NCBI GenBank assembly: GCA_900548595.1
Contig: URLB01000041.1
Location: 1 to 15,717 of the forward strand
Length of the DNA: 15,717 nucleotides
Source of the DNA: an uncultured Eubacteriales bacterium
Lineage (GTDB): Bacteria; Bacillota; Clostridia; Lachnospirales; Anaerotignaceae
Reading direction: 5' to 3'
This document shows, piece by piece, positions 6,637 through 14,449 of the stretch. A program made the translations under genes and the position numbers. Every line of letters starts with the position of its first letter. Position 1 is the stretch's first letter. A model generated the notes under the pieces. It made no database searches and had not been told where the DNA came from. It saw only the letters and a program-made list of their open reading frames with translations.

Positions 6637-7296
6637 ATGGATATAAACATTATTTACAGCGATAAAAGTATAGCCGTTGTTGAAAAGCCTGTCGGCGTTC
6701 CGTCGCAGGCTGATAAGACGGGGGACGCAGATTTACAAAGCATACTGTCGGATAAATTCGGATATGCAGGTCTTGTACATAGGCTGGACAGACCTGTCGG
6801 AGGTTTGATGGTATTTGCTTTAAACAAAAAATCGGAAACATTTTTGTCAAAGGAAATGTCCGGAGACGGATTTTCAAAAATTTATTATGCCGTATGCTGT
6901 GGAAAGCCTAAACAAAATAACGGCACACTGACGGATTGGATTGTGAAAAACCAGAGACAAAATATATCGTCGGTGTCTTCAAAATATGATAAAAAAGCAA
7001 AAAAAGCGGTTCTTGATTACAGAGTTATAAACTCGGTTGAAGATGAAAGATTTGGTTTTTTATCTATGCTGGAGGTAAAATTATATACGGGCAGACATCA
7101 TCAAATCAGAGTACAAACATCAAATGCAGGATTTCCTTTATGGGGAGATACTAAATATAACGAGTCCTTTAAAAATGAAAGAAATGTAAGCCCGGCATTA
7201 TATTCGGCAAAAATTGAGTTTTTACACCCTGAAACAAGGAAAAAGGTTATGTTTGAAAAAATACCAGAAACATTTCCGTTTTCTTTGTTCATATAA
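6637..7296 (+). CDS. RluA-family pseudouridine synthase
   Basis: A 219-residue RNA pseudouridine synthase that isomerises uridine in rRNA or tRNA. The catalytic motif HRLDRPVGG is at residues 48-56 with the nucleophile D51. KIYYAVCCGKP (81-91) and TGRHHQIRVQTSNAGFPLWGD (151-171) are also family hallmarks. It lacks the N-terminal S4 RNA-binding domain of RluC/RluD-type enzymes, matching the short single-domain RluA-like members, and the exact target site cannot be inferred. The ATG at 6637, one base after the amylase stop, is preferred over an in-frame GTG at 6628 because MDINIIYSDKSIAVVEKP is the usual family opening. Coupling to the upstream amylase seems translational and probably has no metabolic meaning. 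No G/C-rich terminator follows directly, so the hairpin near 7387 may end this transcript. Confidence 0.9.
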   Translation: MDINIIYSDKSIAVVEKPVGVPSQADKTGDADLQSILSDKFGYAGLVHRLDRPVGGLMVFALNKKSETFLSKEMSGDGFSKIYYAVCCGKPKQNNGTLTDWIVKNQRQNISSVSSKYDKKAKKAVLDYRVINSVEDERFGFLSMLEVKLYTGRHHQIRVQTSNAGFPLWGDTKYNESFKNERNVSPALYSAKIEFLHPETRKKVMFEKIPETFPFSLFI

Positions 7297-7332
7297 TGTT
7301 TACATAACTTTAAAAATTTTTTTGAAAAAGTA

Positions 7333-7361
7333 CTTGCATTTAAAAAATATAGTGCTATAAT
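7333..7361 (+). promoter_or_regulatory. Sigma-A promoter of the mcsA-mcsB-clpC operon
   Basis: A perfect TATAAT (7356-7361) with an extended -10 TGC immediately upstream, and a -35 read either as TTGCAT (7334-7339, spacer 16) or CTTGCA (7333-7338, spacer 17). The predicted start is near 7368, giving a leader of about 170 bases that contains a terminator-like hairpin and the CIRCE element. Confidence 0.65.
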
Positions 7362-7386
7362 GATTAGCAAATAAGAAAAGAAATAG

Positions 7387-7411
7387 AAAACCTTTAAAGG
7401 TTTTTTATTTT
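7387..7411 (+). terminator. Terminator-like hairpin, either the end of the pseudouridine synthase transcript or a leader attenuator
   Basis: The palindrome AAAACCTTTAAAGGTTTT (7387-7404) can form a 6-bp stem with a 6-base loop, followed by a T-rich run to 7411. The stem is weak in G/C. It lies about 20 bases downstream of the predicted clp operon start site, so if that promoter is right it could act as an attenuator. Otherwise it is the delayed terminator of the upstream gene. Confidence 0.5.
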
Positions 7412-7420
7412 AAAATTTAA

Positions 7421-7447
7421 TTAGCACTCATTAAGCTTGGTGGCTAA
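7421..7447 (+). promoter_or_regulatory. CIRCE element (HrcA operator) in the mcsA-mcsB-clpC leader
   Basis: TTAGCACTC (7421-7429), a 9-base spacer and GGTGGCTAA (7439-7447). The CIRCE consensus is TTAGCACTC-N9-GAGTGCTAA. The left arm matches 9/9, the right arm 7/9, and the spacer is exact. HrcA binds CIRCE and represses heat-shock genes, usually groE and dnaK. Here it would control the Clp operon, with repression lifted by heat or protein-folding stress. No CtsR-type tandem GGTCAAA repeat was found in the leader. As RNA the element could also form a hairpin. Confidence 0.82.
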
Positions 7448-7540
7448 TAAAATAAAAAGAATATAAAAATGTTTATAAGATAATAATTTATTTAAAGGAC
7501 AATGCAGCGCATACACATGGCTTTATTAGGAGGTATAAGT

Positions 7541-8050
7541 ATGATTTGCGAAAGATGTCATAAAAATGAAGCGACTGTACATACAGTACAGATAATAAAC
7601 GGTGAAAAGATAGAACATTATTATTGCCAGAATTGTGCAAACGAAACCGGAATAGACAATCCTATTTCATTCCAGGATATATTCCAGGGTCTGCTGAATT
7701 TCGGTATGCCAAAGCAAGGCGAAATGAACGGAGTATACAGGAATTCCTCTGCGAAATGCCCTAACTGCGGTATGAGTTATGATGATTTCAGAAGAGGCGG
7801 AAAATTCGGATGCAGCGAATGTTATGAAGCTTTTGAACCGTATATTATGGGATCGCTGAAAAGTATACACGGAGACAATTCCCACAGAGGAAAAGTCCCT
7901 AAGAGAAACGGCGGAGATTTTTTAAGAAAGCATGAATTGGAAGAACTTAAACGAAAACTCGTAGACGCCATATCAAAAGAAGAGTTTGAAGAAGCGGCTG
8001 TTTTGAGAGATAGAATAAAGGAGCTTGAAGGAGACGGTAAGCATGAGTAA
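7541..8050 (+). CDS. mcsA: McsA, zinc-finger activator of the McsB arginine kinase
   Basis: A 169-residue cytoplasmic protein that binds and activates McsB. Four CxxC pairs are present, C3/C6, C29/C32, C73/C76 and C91/C94, forming two zinc-binding sites. A C-terminal UVR-type helical hairpin (about 132-165, EELKRKLVDAISKEEFEEAAVLRDRIKELE in two helices) resembles the UvrB/UvrC-interacting and ClpC motifs. The start at 7541 is set by AGGAGG with 7-base spacing and by the family opening MICERCHKNEA. An in-frame ATG at 7502 has no good ribosome binding site and would add 13 atypical residues. It is first in the operon and overlaps mcsB by 8 bases. In Bacillus the first gene would be ctsR, which is absent here. 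Confidence 0.94.
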   Translation: MICERCHKNEATVHTVQIINGEKIEHYYCQNCANETGIDNPISFQDIFQGLLNFGMPKQGEMNGVYRNSSAKCPNCGMSYDDFRRGGKFGCSECYEAFEPYIMGSLKSIHGDNSHRGKVPKRNGGDFLRKHELEELKRKLVDAISKEEFEEAAVLRDRIKELEGDGKHE

Positions 8051-9071
8051 ATGGTATGAAAACGGAAAATGCGAAGACGGAATAATAATTTCAAGCAGAG
8101 TAAGACTTGCAAGAAACTTAAAAAAATATAATTTTTACAGTAAATTGACCGGCAGTGAAGCCGAAAAAATGATAAATGATGTAAAAAACTCCATATTAGA
8201 TGAAAGAACGGCATTTGGACAGCAGTTTAAATATGCGGCTGTAAATAAAATGAACCAGAATGAAAAGTTCGCAATGGTGGAAAAACATATAATAAGTCCC
8301 GAACTTATGAAGTCCGATAAACCGTGCGGCGTTATATATAAAGACGACGAAACCATAAGCATAATGCTTAACGAGGAAGACCATATAAGAATTCAGGCTA
8401 TTTCACCGGGCGATAACATAGAAGAAGCGTTCGATACAGCCGATAAAATAGATAACCTTATAGAGGAAAGCGTAGAATTTGCTTTCAGTGAAAAATACGG
8501 TTATCTTACAAGCTGCCCGACGAATGTCGGAACAGGATTAAGGGCTTCATATATGATGCACCTTCCCGAACTTGAAAGAACAGGACAGATAAGAAACGTA
8601 ATACAGGCTATTTCAAAGTTCGGAATTACGGTACGAGGTATTTACGGAGAAGGCAGCGAGGCAATGGGCAGCGTATATCAGGTTTCTAACCAGGTAACGC
8701 TCGGACAGAGCGAAAGCGAAATAATAAATAACTTAAAAAAGGTTGCGGCTATAATTGTTCAGCGTGAACAGGAGCTTCAGAAAAAAGTTTATGAAGCCAA
8801 TAAAGACGATGTTGAGGATAAAGTATGGCGTTCGTACGGAATACTTAAAAATGCAAGAAAAATTTCCGGAAAAGAAGCCATGCAGCTCATTTCAAACCTA
8901 ATTGAGGGAAGAAATATGGGAATAAAAGATATGCCGCAGTGTTCCGTAGGATTTACGGAACTTATGATAAATATTCAACCTGCTGGACTTCAATTATTCA
9001 ATAACAGGGAAATGCTTCCTTCGGAAAGAGACAAGTACAGAGCCGAGTATATAAGAAAGACTTTTGAATAG
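8043..9071 (+). CDS. mcsB: McsB protein arginine kinase
   Basis: A 342-residue ATP:guanido phosphotransferase-fold kinase that phosphorylates arginines on misfolded proteins, marking them for ClpC-ClpP. Visible motifs are SSRVRLARN (17-25, nucleotide binding), LNEEDHIRIQ with the catalytic glutamate pair E111/E112, SCPTNVGTGLRAS with C158, and GIYGEGSEAMGSVYQVSNQ (199-217). Length fits the family (about 350-360). The start at 8043 (ATG inside the end of mcsA, 8-base overlap, GGAG about 10 bases upstream) gives the usual N-terminus MSKWYENG. The overlap implies translational coupling, fitting the McsA-McsB complex. Since ctsR is not in the operon, the classical role of dislodging the CtsR repressor may not apply here and proteolytic tagging may be the main job. 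Confidence 0.95.
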   Translation: MSKWYENGKCEDGIIISSRVRLARNLKKYNFYSKLTGSEAEKMINDVKNSILDERTAFGQQFKYAAVNKMNQNEKFAMVEKHIISPELMKSDKPCGVIYKDDETISIMLNEEDHIRIQAISPGDNIEEAFDTADKIDNLIEESVEFAFSEKYGYLTSCPTNVGTGLRASYMMHLPELERTGQIRNVIQAISKFGITVRGIYGEGSEAMGSVYQVSNQVTLGQSESEIINNLKKVAAIIVQREQELQKKVYEANKDDVEDKVWRSYGILKNARKISGKEAMQLISNLIEGRNMGIKDMPQCSVGFTELMINIQPAGLQLFNNREMLPSERDKYRAEYIRKTFE

Positions 9072-9126
9072 TCTTATACCAATATAAAAATACAGATTGT
9101 AACATGCATAAAAGGAGATGATTATT

Positions 9127-11574
9127 ATGCAGGATAATTTTACAGAGAAAGCAAGAGAAGCCATTACAAAGGCACAGCAGTATGCTGTTCGCTTAGGTCA
9201 TAATTATGTCGGCACGGAACATATCCTGCTCGGCTTGGTAGGCGTAAAAGACAGCGTTGCCGCAAAGGCGATAGAAGCGCAGGGCGTCAGTGAACAGGCT
9301 GTAATCGAAAAAATAGAACAATTGGTAGGCGTTAATAACGGCGGAGGATATTATCCGCAGGATTTTACACCCAGATCAAAAAGAGTAATAGACATGAGCG
9401 TCCAGGAAGCCATAAAAATGGGTACCGGATATGTAGGTACGGAACATATACTTCTTGCGCTTATGCAGGAACAGGATTCCGTAGCGGTAAGAATTTTGGA
9501 AACATTGGGAGTAAGCGGTCAGAAACTTTATGAAGATATAATGACAATGCTCGGCGAGGGCGGAAGCAACGGTTCATCGTCAGGCGACGGTAACAGCGCT
9601 ACTCCTACGTTGGATAAATACAGCAGAGATTTTACAAAAATGGCTGCAGAAAGCAAGTTCGACCCAATTGTCGGAAGAGACAAAGAAATAGAAAGAGTTA
9701 TACAGATACTCAGCAGAAGAACAAAGAATAACCCTTGTCTTGTCGGAGACCCGGGCGTTGGAAAATCCGCTATAGTAGAGGGTCTTGCGCAGGAAATATA
9801 TAACGGAAACGTACCGTCTACATTAAAAGACAGAAGAATAGTTTCACTTGATTTATCGTCAATGGTCGCAGGCTCAAAGTACAGAGGAGAATTTGAAGAA
9901 AGAATTAAAAAAGTGCTTGATGAGGTAAAAGCGGCAGGCAACGTAATTTTGTTCATTGATGAAATCCATACGATTATCGGCGCAGGCGGCGCAGAGGGCG
10001 CTATTGACGCTTCCAATATACTGAAACCTTCTCTTGCAAGGGGAGAAATCCAGCTTATCGGCGCTACAACAATTGAAGAATACAGAAAGTATATTGAAAA
10101 AGATGCCGCTCTGGAAAGACGTTTCCAACAGGTAATGGTAAACGAACCGAGTGAAGAAGAAGCCGTGCTTATGCTAAAAGGACTTCGCGATAAATATGAA
10201 GCGCATCATAAGGTTAAGATTACCGATGAAGCTATAGAGGCGGCTGTAAAAATGTCTTCCAGATATATATCGGACAGATATCTGCCCGACAAAGCAATCG
10301 ACCTTATGGACGAGGCAGCTTCAAAGGTAAGGCTGAAAACATATACTGCTCCGTCCAATGTTAAGGAACTTGAAGATAAAATAGCTTCACTTGAAAAGGA
10401 AAAGGAAGAAGCTATAAAAACCGAAGAGTTTGAAAAGGCCGCAAAGGTTAAAAAGGAACAGACTGCTTTGAAAGAACAGCTGGAAAATGCCAAGAAAGAA
10501 TGGGATGAAAAGAATACTAAGCAGGATCAGGTTGTTACGGAAGAAGAAATAGCCGAAATAGTATCAAAATGGACAGGTGTGCCTGTACAGTCTCTCAAAC
10601 AGGAAGAAAGCGAAAGACTTATTAATTTGGAGAATATCCTCCATGAACGTGTTATCGGTCAGGAAGAAGCCGTATCAGCCGTTGCAAAGGCTATAAGACG
10701 AGGAAGAGTAGGATTAAAAGACCCGAAAAGACCTATAGGATCGTTCTTATTCCTCGGACCTACAGGTGTGGGAAAGACAGAACTTTCTAAGGCGTTGGCA
10801 GAAGCTCTCTTCGGAGATGAAAACGCAATGATAAGAATAGATATGTCCGAATATATGGAGAAACATACGGTGTCAAAAATGATCGGTTCGCCTCCGGGAT
10901 ATGTAGGGTATGAAGAGGGCGGACAGCTTACGGAAAAAATAAGAAGAAAACCGTACAGCGTAGTTCTTTTTGATGAAATCGAAAAGGCATCGCCCGATGT
11001 ATTCAACGTAATGCTTCAGATACTTGACGACGGTCATATTACAGACGGACAGGGAAGAAAGGTTGATTTCAAGAATACTGTAATTATTATGACGTCCAAT
11101 GCAGGGGCTAAAAATATCATAGCGCCAAAGAAACTCGGATTTACTGCGGACACAAGTGAAGACAAGTCGTATGCCAATATGAAAGACACTGTAATGGCAG
11201 AGGTTAAACATATGTTTAAACCGGAGTTTATAAACCGTATTGACGATATAATCGTATTCCACCCTCTTAACGAAGAAAACGTCAAAGAAATAGTAAAACT
11301 TATGACTAAAGAAATAGTTAAGAGAGTTAAAGAAAATATGGATATAGACATCAGTTTTACAGATGAAGCCGTAGCACTTATTGCAAAAGAAGGATTTGAT
11401 CCTGCATACGGAGCAAGACCGTTAAGACGAGAGCTCCAGTCAAAAGTTGAAGATAGGTTCGCCGAAGAATTTTTACAGAACAAAATTAAAAAAGGCGATT
11501 CCGTAGCAATAGACGCTAAAGAAAACGAACTTGTATTTAATACGGGAAACACAGTAGAAGTAAATGAAGAATAA
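9127..11574 (+). CDS. clpC: ClpC, AAA+ unfoldase subunit of the ClpCP protease
   Basis: An 815-residue Hsp100 ATPase. In order: two Clp N-terminal repeats (about 3-70 and 78-143, each with YVGTEHILL), AAA-1 with Walker A GDPGVGKS (207-214) and Walker B ILFIDE (274-279), a middle coiled coil with a UVR-like segment (about 412-460) where McsB or MecA adaptors dock, AAA-2 with Walker A GPTGVGKT (544-551) and Walker B VLFDE (613-617), and a C-terminal D2 small domain. KLGF (669-672) is the expected ClpP-contact loop. All ATPase residues are present. The start at 9127 was chosen over the ATG at 9118, which lies one base after the GGAG of the ribosome binding site. It is the last gene of the operon, 55 bases after mcsB, and is followed by a strong terminator. 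Confidence 0.97.
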   Translation: MQDNFTEKAREAITKAQQYAVRLGHNYVGTEHILLGLVGVKDSVAAKAIEAQGVSEQAVIEKIEQLVGVNNGGGYYPQDFTPRSKRVIDMSVQEAIKMGTGYVGTEHILLALMQEQDSVAVRILETLGVSGQKLYEDIMTMLGEGGSNGSSSGDGNSATPTLDKYSRDFTKMAAESKFDPIVGRDKEIERVIQILSRRTKNNPCLVGDPGVGKSAIVEGLAQEIYNGNVPSTLKDRRIVSLDLSSMVAGSKYRGEFEERIKKVLDEVKAAGNVILFIDEIHTIIGAGGAEGAIDASNILKPSLARGEIQLIGATTIEEYRKYIEKDAALERRFQQVMVNEPSEEEAVLMLKGLRDKYEAHHKVKITDEAIEAAVKMSSRYISDRYLPDKAIDLMDEAASKVRLKTYTAPSNVKELEDKIASLEKEKEEAIKTEEFEKAAKVKKEQTALKEQLENAKKEWDEKNTKQDQVVTEEEIAEIVSKWTGVPVQSLKQEESERLINLENILHERVIGQEEAVSAVAKAIRRGRVGLKDPKRPIGSFLFLGPTGVGKTELSKALAEALFGDENAMIRIDMSEYMEKHTVSKMIGSPPGYVGYEEGGQLTEKIRRKPYSVVLFDEIEKASPDVFNVMLQILDDGHITDGQGRKVDFKNTVIIMTSNAGAKNIIAPKKLGFTADTSEDKSYANMKDTVMAEVKHMFKPEFINRIDDIIVFHPLNEENVKEIVKLMTKEIVKRVKENMDIDISFTDEAVALIAKEGFDPAYGARPLRRELQSKVEDRFAEEFLQNKIKKGDSVAIDAKENELVFNTGNTVEVNEE

Positions 11575-11583
11575 TATTTTTAT

Positions 11584-11618
11584 AAAAAACCGGCATGATT
11601 TATCATGCCGGTTTTTTT
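11584..11618 (+). terminator. Intrinsic terminator of the mcsA-mcsB-clpC operon
   Basis: Stem ACCGGCATGA (11589-11598) / TCATGCCGGT (11603-11612) with a TTTA loop, extended by A/T pairs and ending in seven T. It begins 10 bases after the clpC stop codon. Confidence 0.95.
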
Positions 11619-11649
11619 GTATACATCGTCTGAATTGGGAGTATAATTC

Positions 11650-11678
11650 TTGACTAAAGGATAAAATAATGATATTAT
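11650..11678 (+). promoter_or_regulatory. Sigma-A promoter of copA
   Basis: TTGACT (11650-11655), 17-base spacer, TATTAT (11673-11678), 10/12 consensus matches. The start is expected near 11685, about 33 bases before the GTG. No canonical CopY box (TACAnnTGTA) or clear CsoR inverted repeat could be placed around it, so the copper sensor, if any, is not evident. Confidence 0.65.
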
Positions 11679-11717
11679 TATAAAAAAATAAAACCTAGTA
11701 AATGAGTAGGTGATTGA

Positions 11718-14276
11718 GTGAGTAGAAAATTTGATGTTACGGGTATGACATGCAGCGCGTGTTCGGCGCATGTTGAGAAAAGCGTATCAAAATTAGTCGG
11801 AGAAGGAAATGTAACGGTCAGTCTTCTTACTAACAGTATGCAGGTTGAATGTGATGATAAAAAAGTATCCGATGATGAAATTATAAAGGCTGTCGAAGAC
11901 GCAGGATACGGAGCGGCGGTTTCAGGAGCTGCAAAAAGCAGTGAGAAAAAGGAATCAGTTGTAGATAATGAACTGAAAGAGATGAAAACGAGACTTATAG
12001 TTTCGTTTATCTTCCTTATACCTTTGATGTATGTATCCATGGGGTCTATGGTCGGTCTGCCTCAGCCAGCGTTTTTAAGCGGACACGGCAATGCGGTTTC
12101 TTTTGCTTTTACCCAATTTCTTATGTGTCTTCCTATATTGTATGTGAACAGAAAATATTTTCAGGTAGGATTTAAAACGCTTTGGCACAGAGCACCAAAT
12201 ATGGACAGCCTTATAGCCGTAGGTTCTACAGCTGCGCTTGTTTACGGTATTTTTGCCATTTACAGGATGAGTTATGGGTTAGGCGTAGGAAATGAAGAAC
12301 TGGTTATGAAATACCATATGGATTTATATTTTGAATCCGCGGTAATGATATTGACGCTTATAACTCTCGGAAAATATTTGGAAACAAGGTCGAGGAGAAA
12401 GACGAGCGAAGCTATATCAAAGCTTACGGAACTTGCGCCCGAGACCGCCGTTATAGAAACCGAAAACGGAGAAAAAGAAATACCTATTGAACAATTGGCA
12501 ATAGGAGATATAGTAATAGTAAAACCGGGAGCGAGGATACCTGCTGACGGAACGGTTGTTGACGGAACGTCTGCCGTAGACGAATCGGCGTTGACGGGAG
12601 AGAGCATACCTGTTGAAAAAGCGGTGGGAGATAAAATAATTGCGGCTTCCATAAATAAAAACGGATTTTTGAAATTTAAAGCGGAAAAAGTAGGAAGCGA
12701 AACTACTTTGGCGCAGATAATACAGCTTGTTGAGGACGCCAGCGCTTCTAAAGCCCCTATTGCGAAGCTTGCCGACAAAATAGCGGGAGTTTTTGTACCG
12801 ATAGTAATGGTAATAGCGATCATAACGGCTGTAGCATGGCTTGCGCTTGGTTATGAGTTCGAGTTTGCGCTTTCGTGCGCAATATCCGTGCTTGTAATAT
12901 CATGCCCGTGCGCTTTGGGTCTTGCTACTCCGGTTGCGATAATGGTCGGAACGGGAAAAGGCGCTGAAAACGGTATATTGATAAAATCTGCCGAGGCTTT
13001 GGAGACTCTTCATCTGGTAAAAACCGTTATAATGGATAAGACGGGAACCATTACCGAGGGAAATCCTGTTGTAACAGATATACTTTCCGACGGCATATCA
13101 GAGGACGAGCTTTTGAAAATAGCGGCGTCGGTTGAGAAGCCTTCCGAGCATCCGCTTGCAGGTGCGATAATTGAGGCGGCTGAAGAAAAAAATATTGCTT
13201 TGAAAGAAATTAATGAATTTACAGCCGTATCGGGAAGAGGAATAATAGCCGAGTCTGACGGAAAGACAATATACGCCGGAAACAAAAAGATGATGGACGA
13301 AAACGGCATATCCTCAAATGGTTTTGAAGATAAAGAAAAGAAGCTTTCGGAAGAAGGAAAAACCGTTCTCTATTTTGCGGAAAAAGACAAAATTCTCGGC
13401 ATTATAGCCGTGCAGGATGTTCCTAAACAAACGAGCAAAGCCGCCATAAGACAGTTTAAGAAACTCGGCATAGACGTTGTTATGCTTACGGGAGATAATA
13501 AAAGAACTGCTGAGGCTATAGCAAAAAATCTGGGAATAACAAATGTTGTAGCTGAAGTAATGCCTCAGGATAAAGAAGCGGTAGTCAGGTCTTTCCAGGA
13601 AAAAGGCGGAATAACCGCTATGATCGGCGACGGAATAAACGACGCGCCCGCTCTTGCAAGGGCAAATGTGGGCGTTGCCATAGGCGCCGGTACGGATGTA
13701 GCCATAGAATCCGCAGATATAGTACTTATGAAAAGCGACCTTATGGACGCAGTTACAGCTGTAAAATTGTCCAGGGCTACAATAAAAAATGTTAAAGAAA
13801 ATCTTTTCTGGGCGTTTTTCTATAATACGATATGTATACCGCTTGCGGCAGGTCTCTGGTACCCTATGTTTGGTATAAAACTGAACCCAATGATAGGCGC
13901 AGCGGCAATGAGTTTGAGCTCTGTGTGCGTAGTAACAAATGCGCTCAGATTAAAACTGTTTAAACCTAATAACGAAGCAGACTATGCGGAAGTTGACAAC
14001 AATGAAGAATTTAATAATAATGTAGAAACAGATATAATTTTACATGATGAAAATGAAGGAGAGAATGTTATGAAAAAAGAAATGATAGTTGAAGGTATGT
14101 CATGCATGCATTGCTCAGGCAGAGTGGAAAAGGCTCTTAACGAAATTGACGGAGTAAGTGCTAAAGTTGATTTGGAAAAGAAAACGGCTTATGTAGATTT
14201 AACAAAGGACGTTTCGGACGAAGTTCTTTCTAAAGCCGTTACAGACGCAGGATATGATGTTGTTTCAATAAAATAA
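11718..14276 (+). CDS. copA: Cu+-exporting P1B-type ATPase with N- and C-terminal heavy-metal domains
   Basis: An 852-residue membrane ATPase that pumps Cu+ out of the cytoplasm. An N-terminal HMA domain (1-68) has GMTCSAC (C12/C15). Eight membrane segments follow, with the actuator TGES (293-296), the metal-site CPC (396-398), the phosphorylation D440 in DKTGT, the nucleotide-domain SEHPL (H478) and GDGINDAP (637-644). YN (702-703) and MSLSS (731-735) are the Cu+ signature of segments 7 and 8. An acidic, Asn-rich linker (about 748-784) joins a second HMA domain (785-852) with GMSCMHC (C796/C799) that looks like a fused CopZ. Translation starts at GTG 11718, because an in-frame TGA at 11715 rules out anything earlier. 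The ribosome binding site AGGTGA is modest with short spacing. A strong internal ribosome binding site precedes codon 785. Confidence 0.95.
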   Translation: MSRKFDVTGMTCSACSAHVEKSVSKLVGEGNVTVSLLTNSMQVECDDKKVSDDEIIKAVEDAGYGAAVSGAAKSSEKKESVVDNELKEMKTRLIVSFIFLIPLMYVSMGSMVGLPQPAFLSGHGNAVSFAFTQFLMCLPILYVNRKYFQVGFKTLWHRAPNMDSLIAVGSTAALVYGIFAIYRMSYGLGVGNEELVMKYHMDLYFESAVMILTLITLGKYLETRSRRKTSEAISKLTELAPETAVIETENGEKEIPIEQLAIGDIVIVKPGARIPADGTVVDGTSAVDESALTGESIPVEKAVGDKIIAASINKNGFLKFKAEKVGSETTLAQIIQLVEDASASKAPIAKLADKIAGVFVPIVMVIAIITAVAWLALGYEFEFALSCAISVLVISCPCALGLATPVAIMVGTGKGAENGILIKSAEALETLHLVKTVIMDKTGTITEGNPVVTDILSDGISEDELLKIAASVEKPSEHPLAGAIIEAAEEKNIALKEINEFTAVSGRGIIAESDGKTIYAGNKKMMDENGISSNGFEDKEKKLSEEGKTVLYFAEKDKILGIIAVQDVPKQTSKAAIRQFKKLGIDVVMLTGDNKRTAEAIAKNLGITNVVAEVMPQDKEAVVRSFQEKGGITAMIGDGINDAPALARANVGVAIGAGTDVAIESADIVLMKSDLMDAVTAVKLSRATIKNVKENLFWAFFYNTICIPLAAGLWYPMFGIKLNPMIGAAAMSLSSVCVVTNALRLKLFKPNNEADYAEVDNNEEFNNNVETDIILHDENEGENVMKKEMIVEGMSCMHCSGRVEKALNEIDGVSAKVDLEKKTAYVDLTKDVSDEVLSKAVTDAGYDVVSIK
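14056..14072 (+). promoter_or_regulatory. Internal Shine-Dalgarno and ATG within copA, predicted start of a 68-residue CopZ-like protein
   Basis: AAGGAG (14056-14061), then 8 bases, then ATG (14070-14072), which is codon 785 of copA and in its frame. Translation from here to the shared stop at 14276 gives 68 residues beginning MKKEMIVEGMSCMHCSGRV. That is the normal size and layout of the free copper chaperone CopZ (M-x-C-x-x-C motif, beta-alpha-beta-beta-alpha-beta). The site is a better match to a ribosome binding site than the one at the copA start itself. Dual production of fused and free forms is inferred, not shown. Confidence 0.55.
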
Positions 14277-14283
14277 GCCTGTT

Positions 14284-14333
14284 AAAACGGAGGGTTATTT
14301 ATGTAAACATAAATTAAAATCCTCCGCTTTTTT
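14284..14333 (+). terminator. Branched intrinsic terminator after copA
   Basis: CGGAGG (14288-14293) pairs with CCTCCG (14321-14326), enclosing a second hairpin TTTATG-TAAA-CATAAA (14298-14313). One unpaired C then precedes six T. A preceding AAAA (14284-14287) can pair into the T-tract. It lies just after the copA stop codon. Confidence 0.75.
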
Positions 14334-14334
14334 A

Positions 14335-14363
14335 TGTACATTTTAATATTTACATGGTATAAT
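14335..14363 (+). promoter_or_regulatory. Sigma-A promoter of the 136-residue protein gene
   Basis: TGTACA (14335-14340), 17-base spacer, perfect TATAAT (14358-14363) preceded by TGG, an extended -10 arrangement. The start is expected near 14370, giving an 80-base leader. A second TATAAT near 14385 has no recognisable -35. Confidence 0.6.
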
Positions 14364-14449
14364 TAATCCACATCAACAGGTTATAATATTGTTTTTTATA
14401 GTCTGAAAACGGAAATAACGTATCTGTATGGACTTAGGAGGAAGTTAAA

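Noticed and set aside
7502..7540. Upstream in-frame ATG giving a 13-residue longer McsA
   Set aside because: It lacks a proper ribosome binding site, whereas AGGAGG sits correctly before the ATG at 7541, and the McsA family begins MICxxC.
11034..11552. Long minus-strand open frame (172 codons) under clpC, with similar ones under copA and near 9528-10016
   Set aside because: These are serine- and isoleucine-rich antisense translations of strongly conserved ATPase genes with no start signals. The codon bias of the real strand explains them.
11616..11660. Copper-regulator operator (CopY or CsoR type) upstream of copA
   Set aside because: TGTATACA near 11618 looks palindromic but does not fit TACAnnTGTA, and no clear CsoR repeat was found. 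Not supportable.
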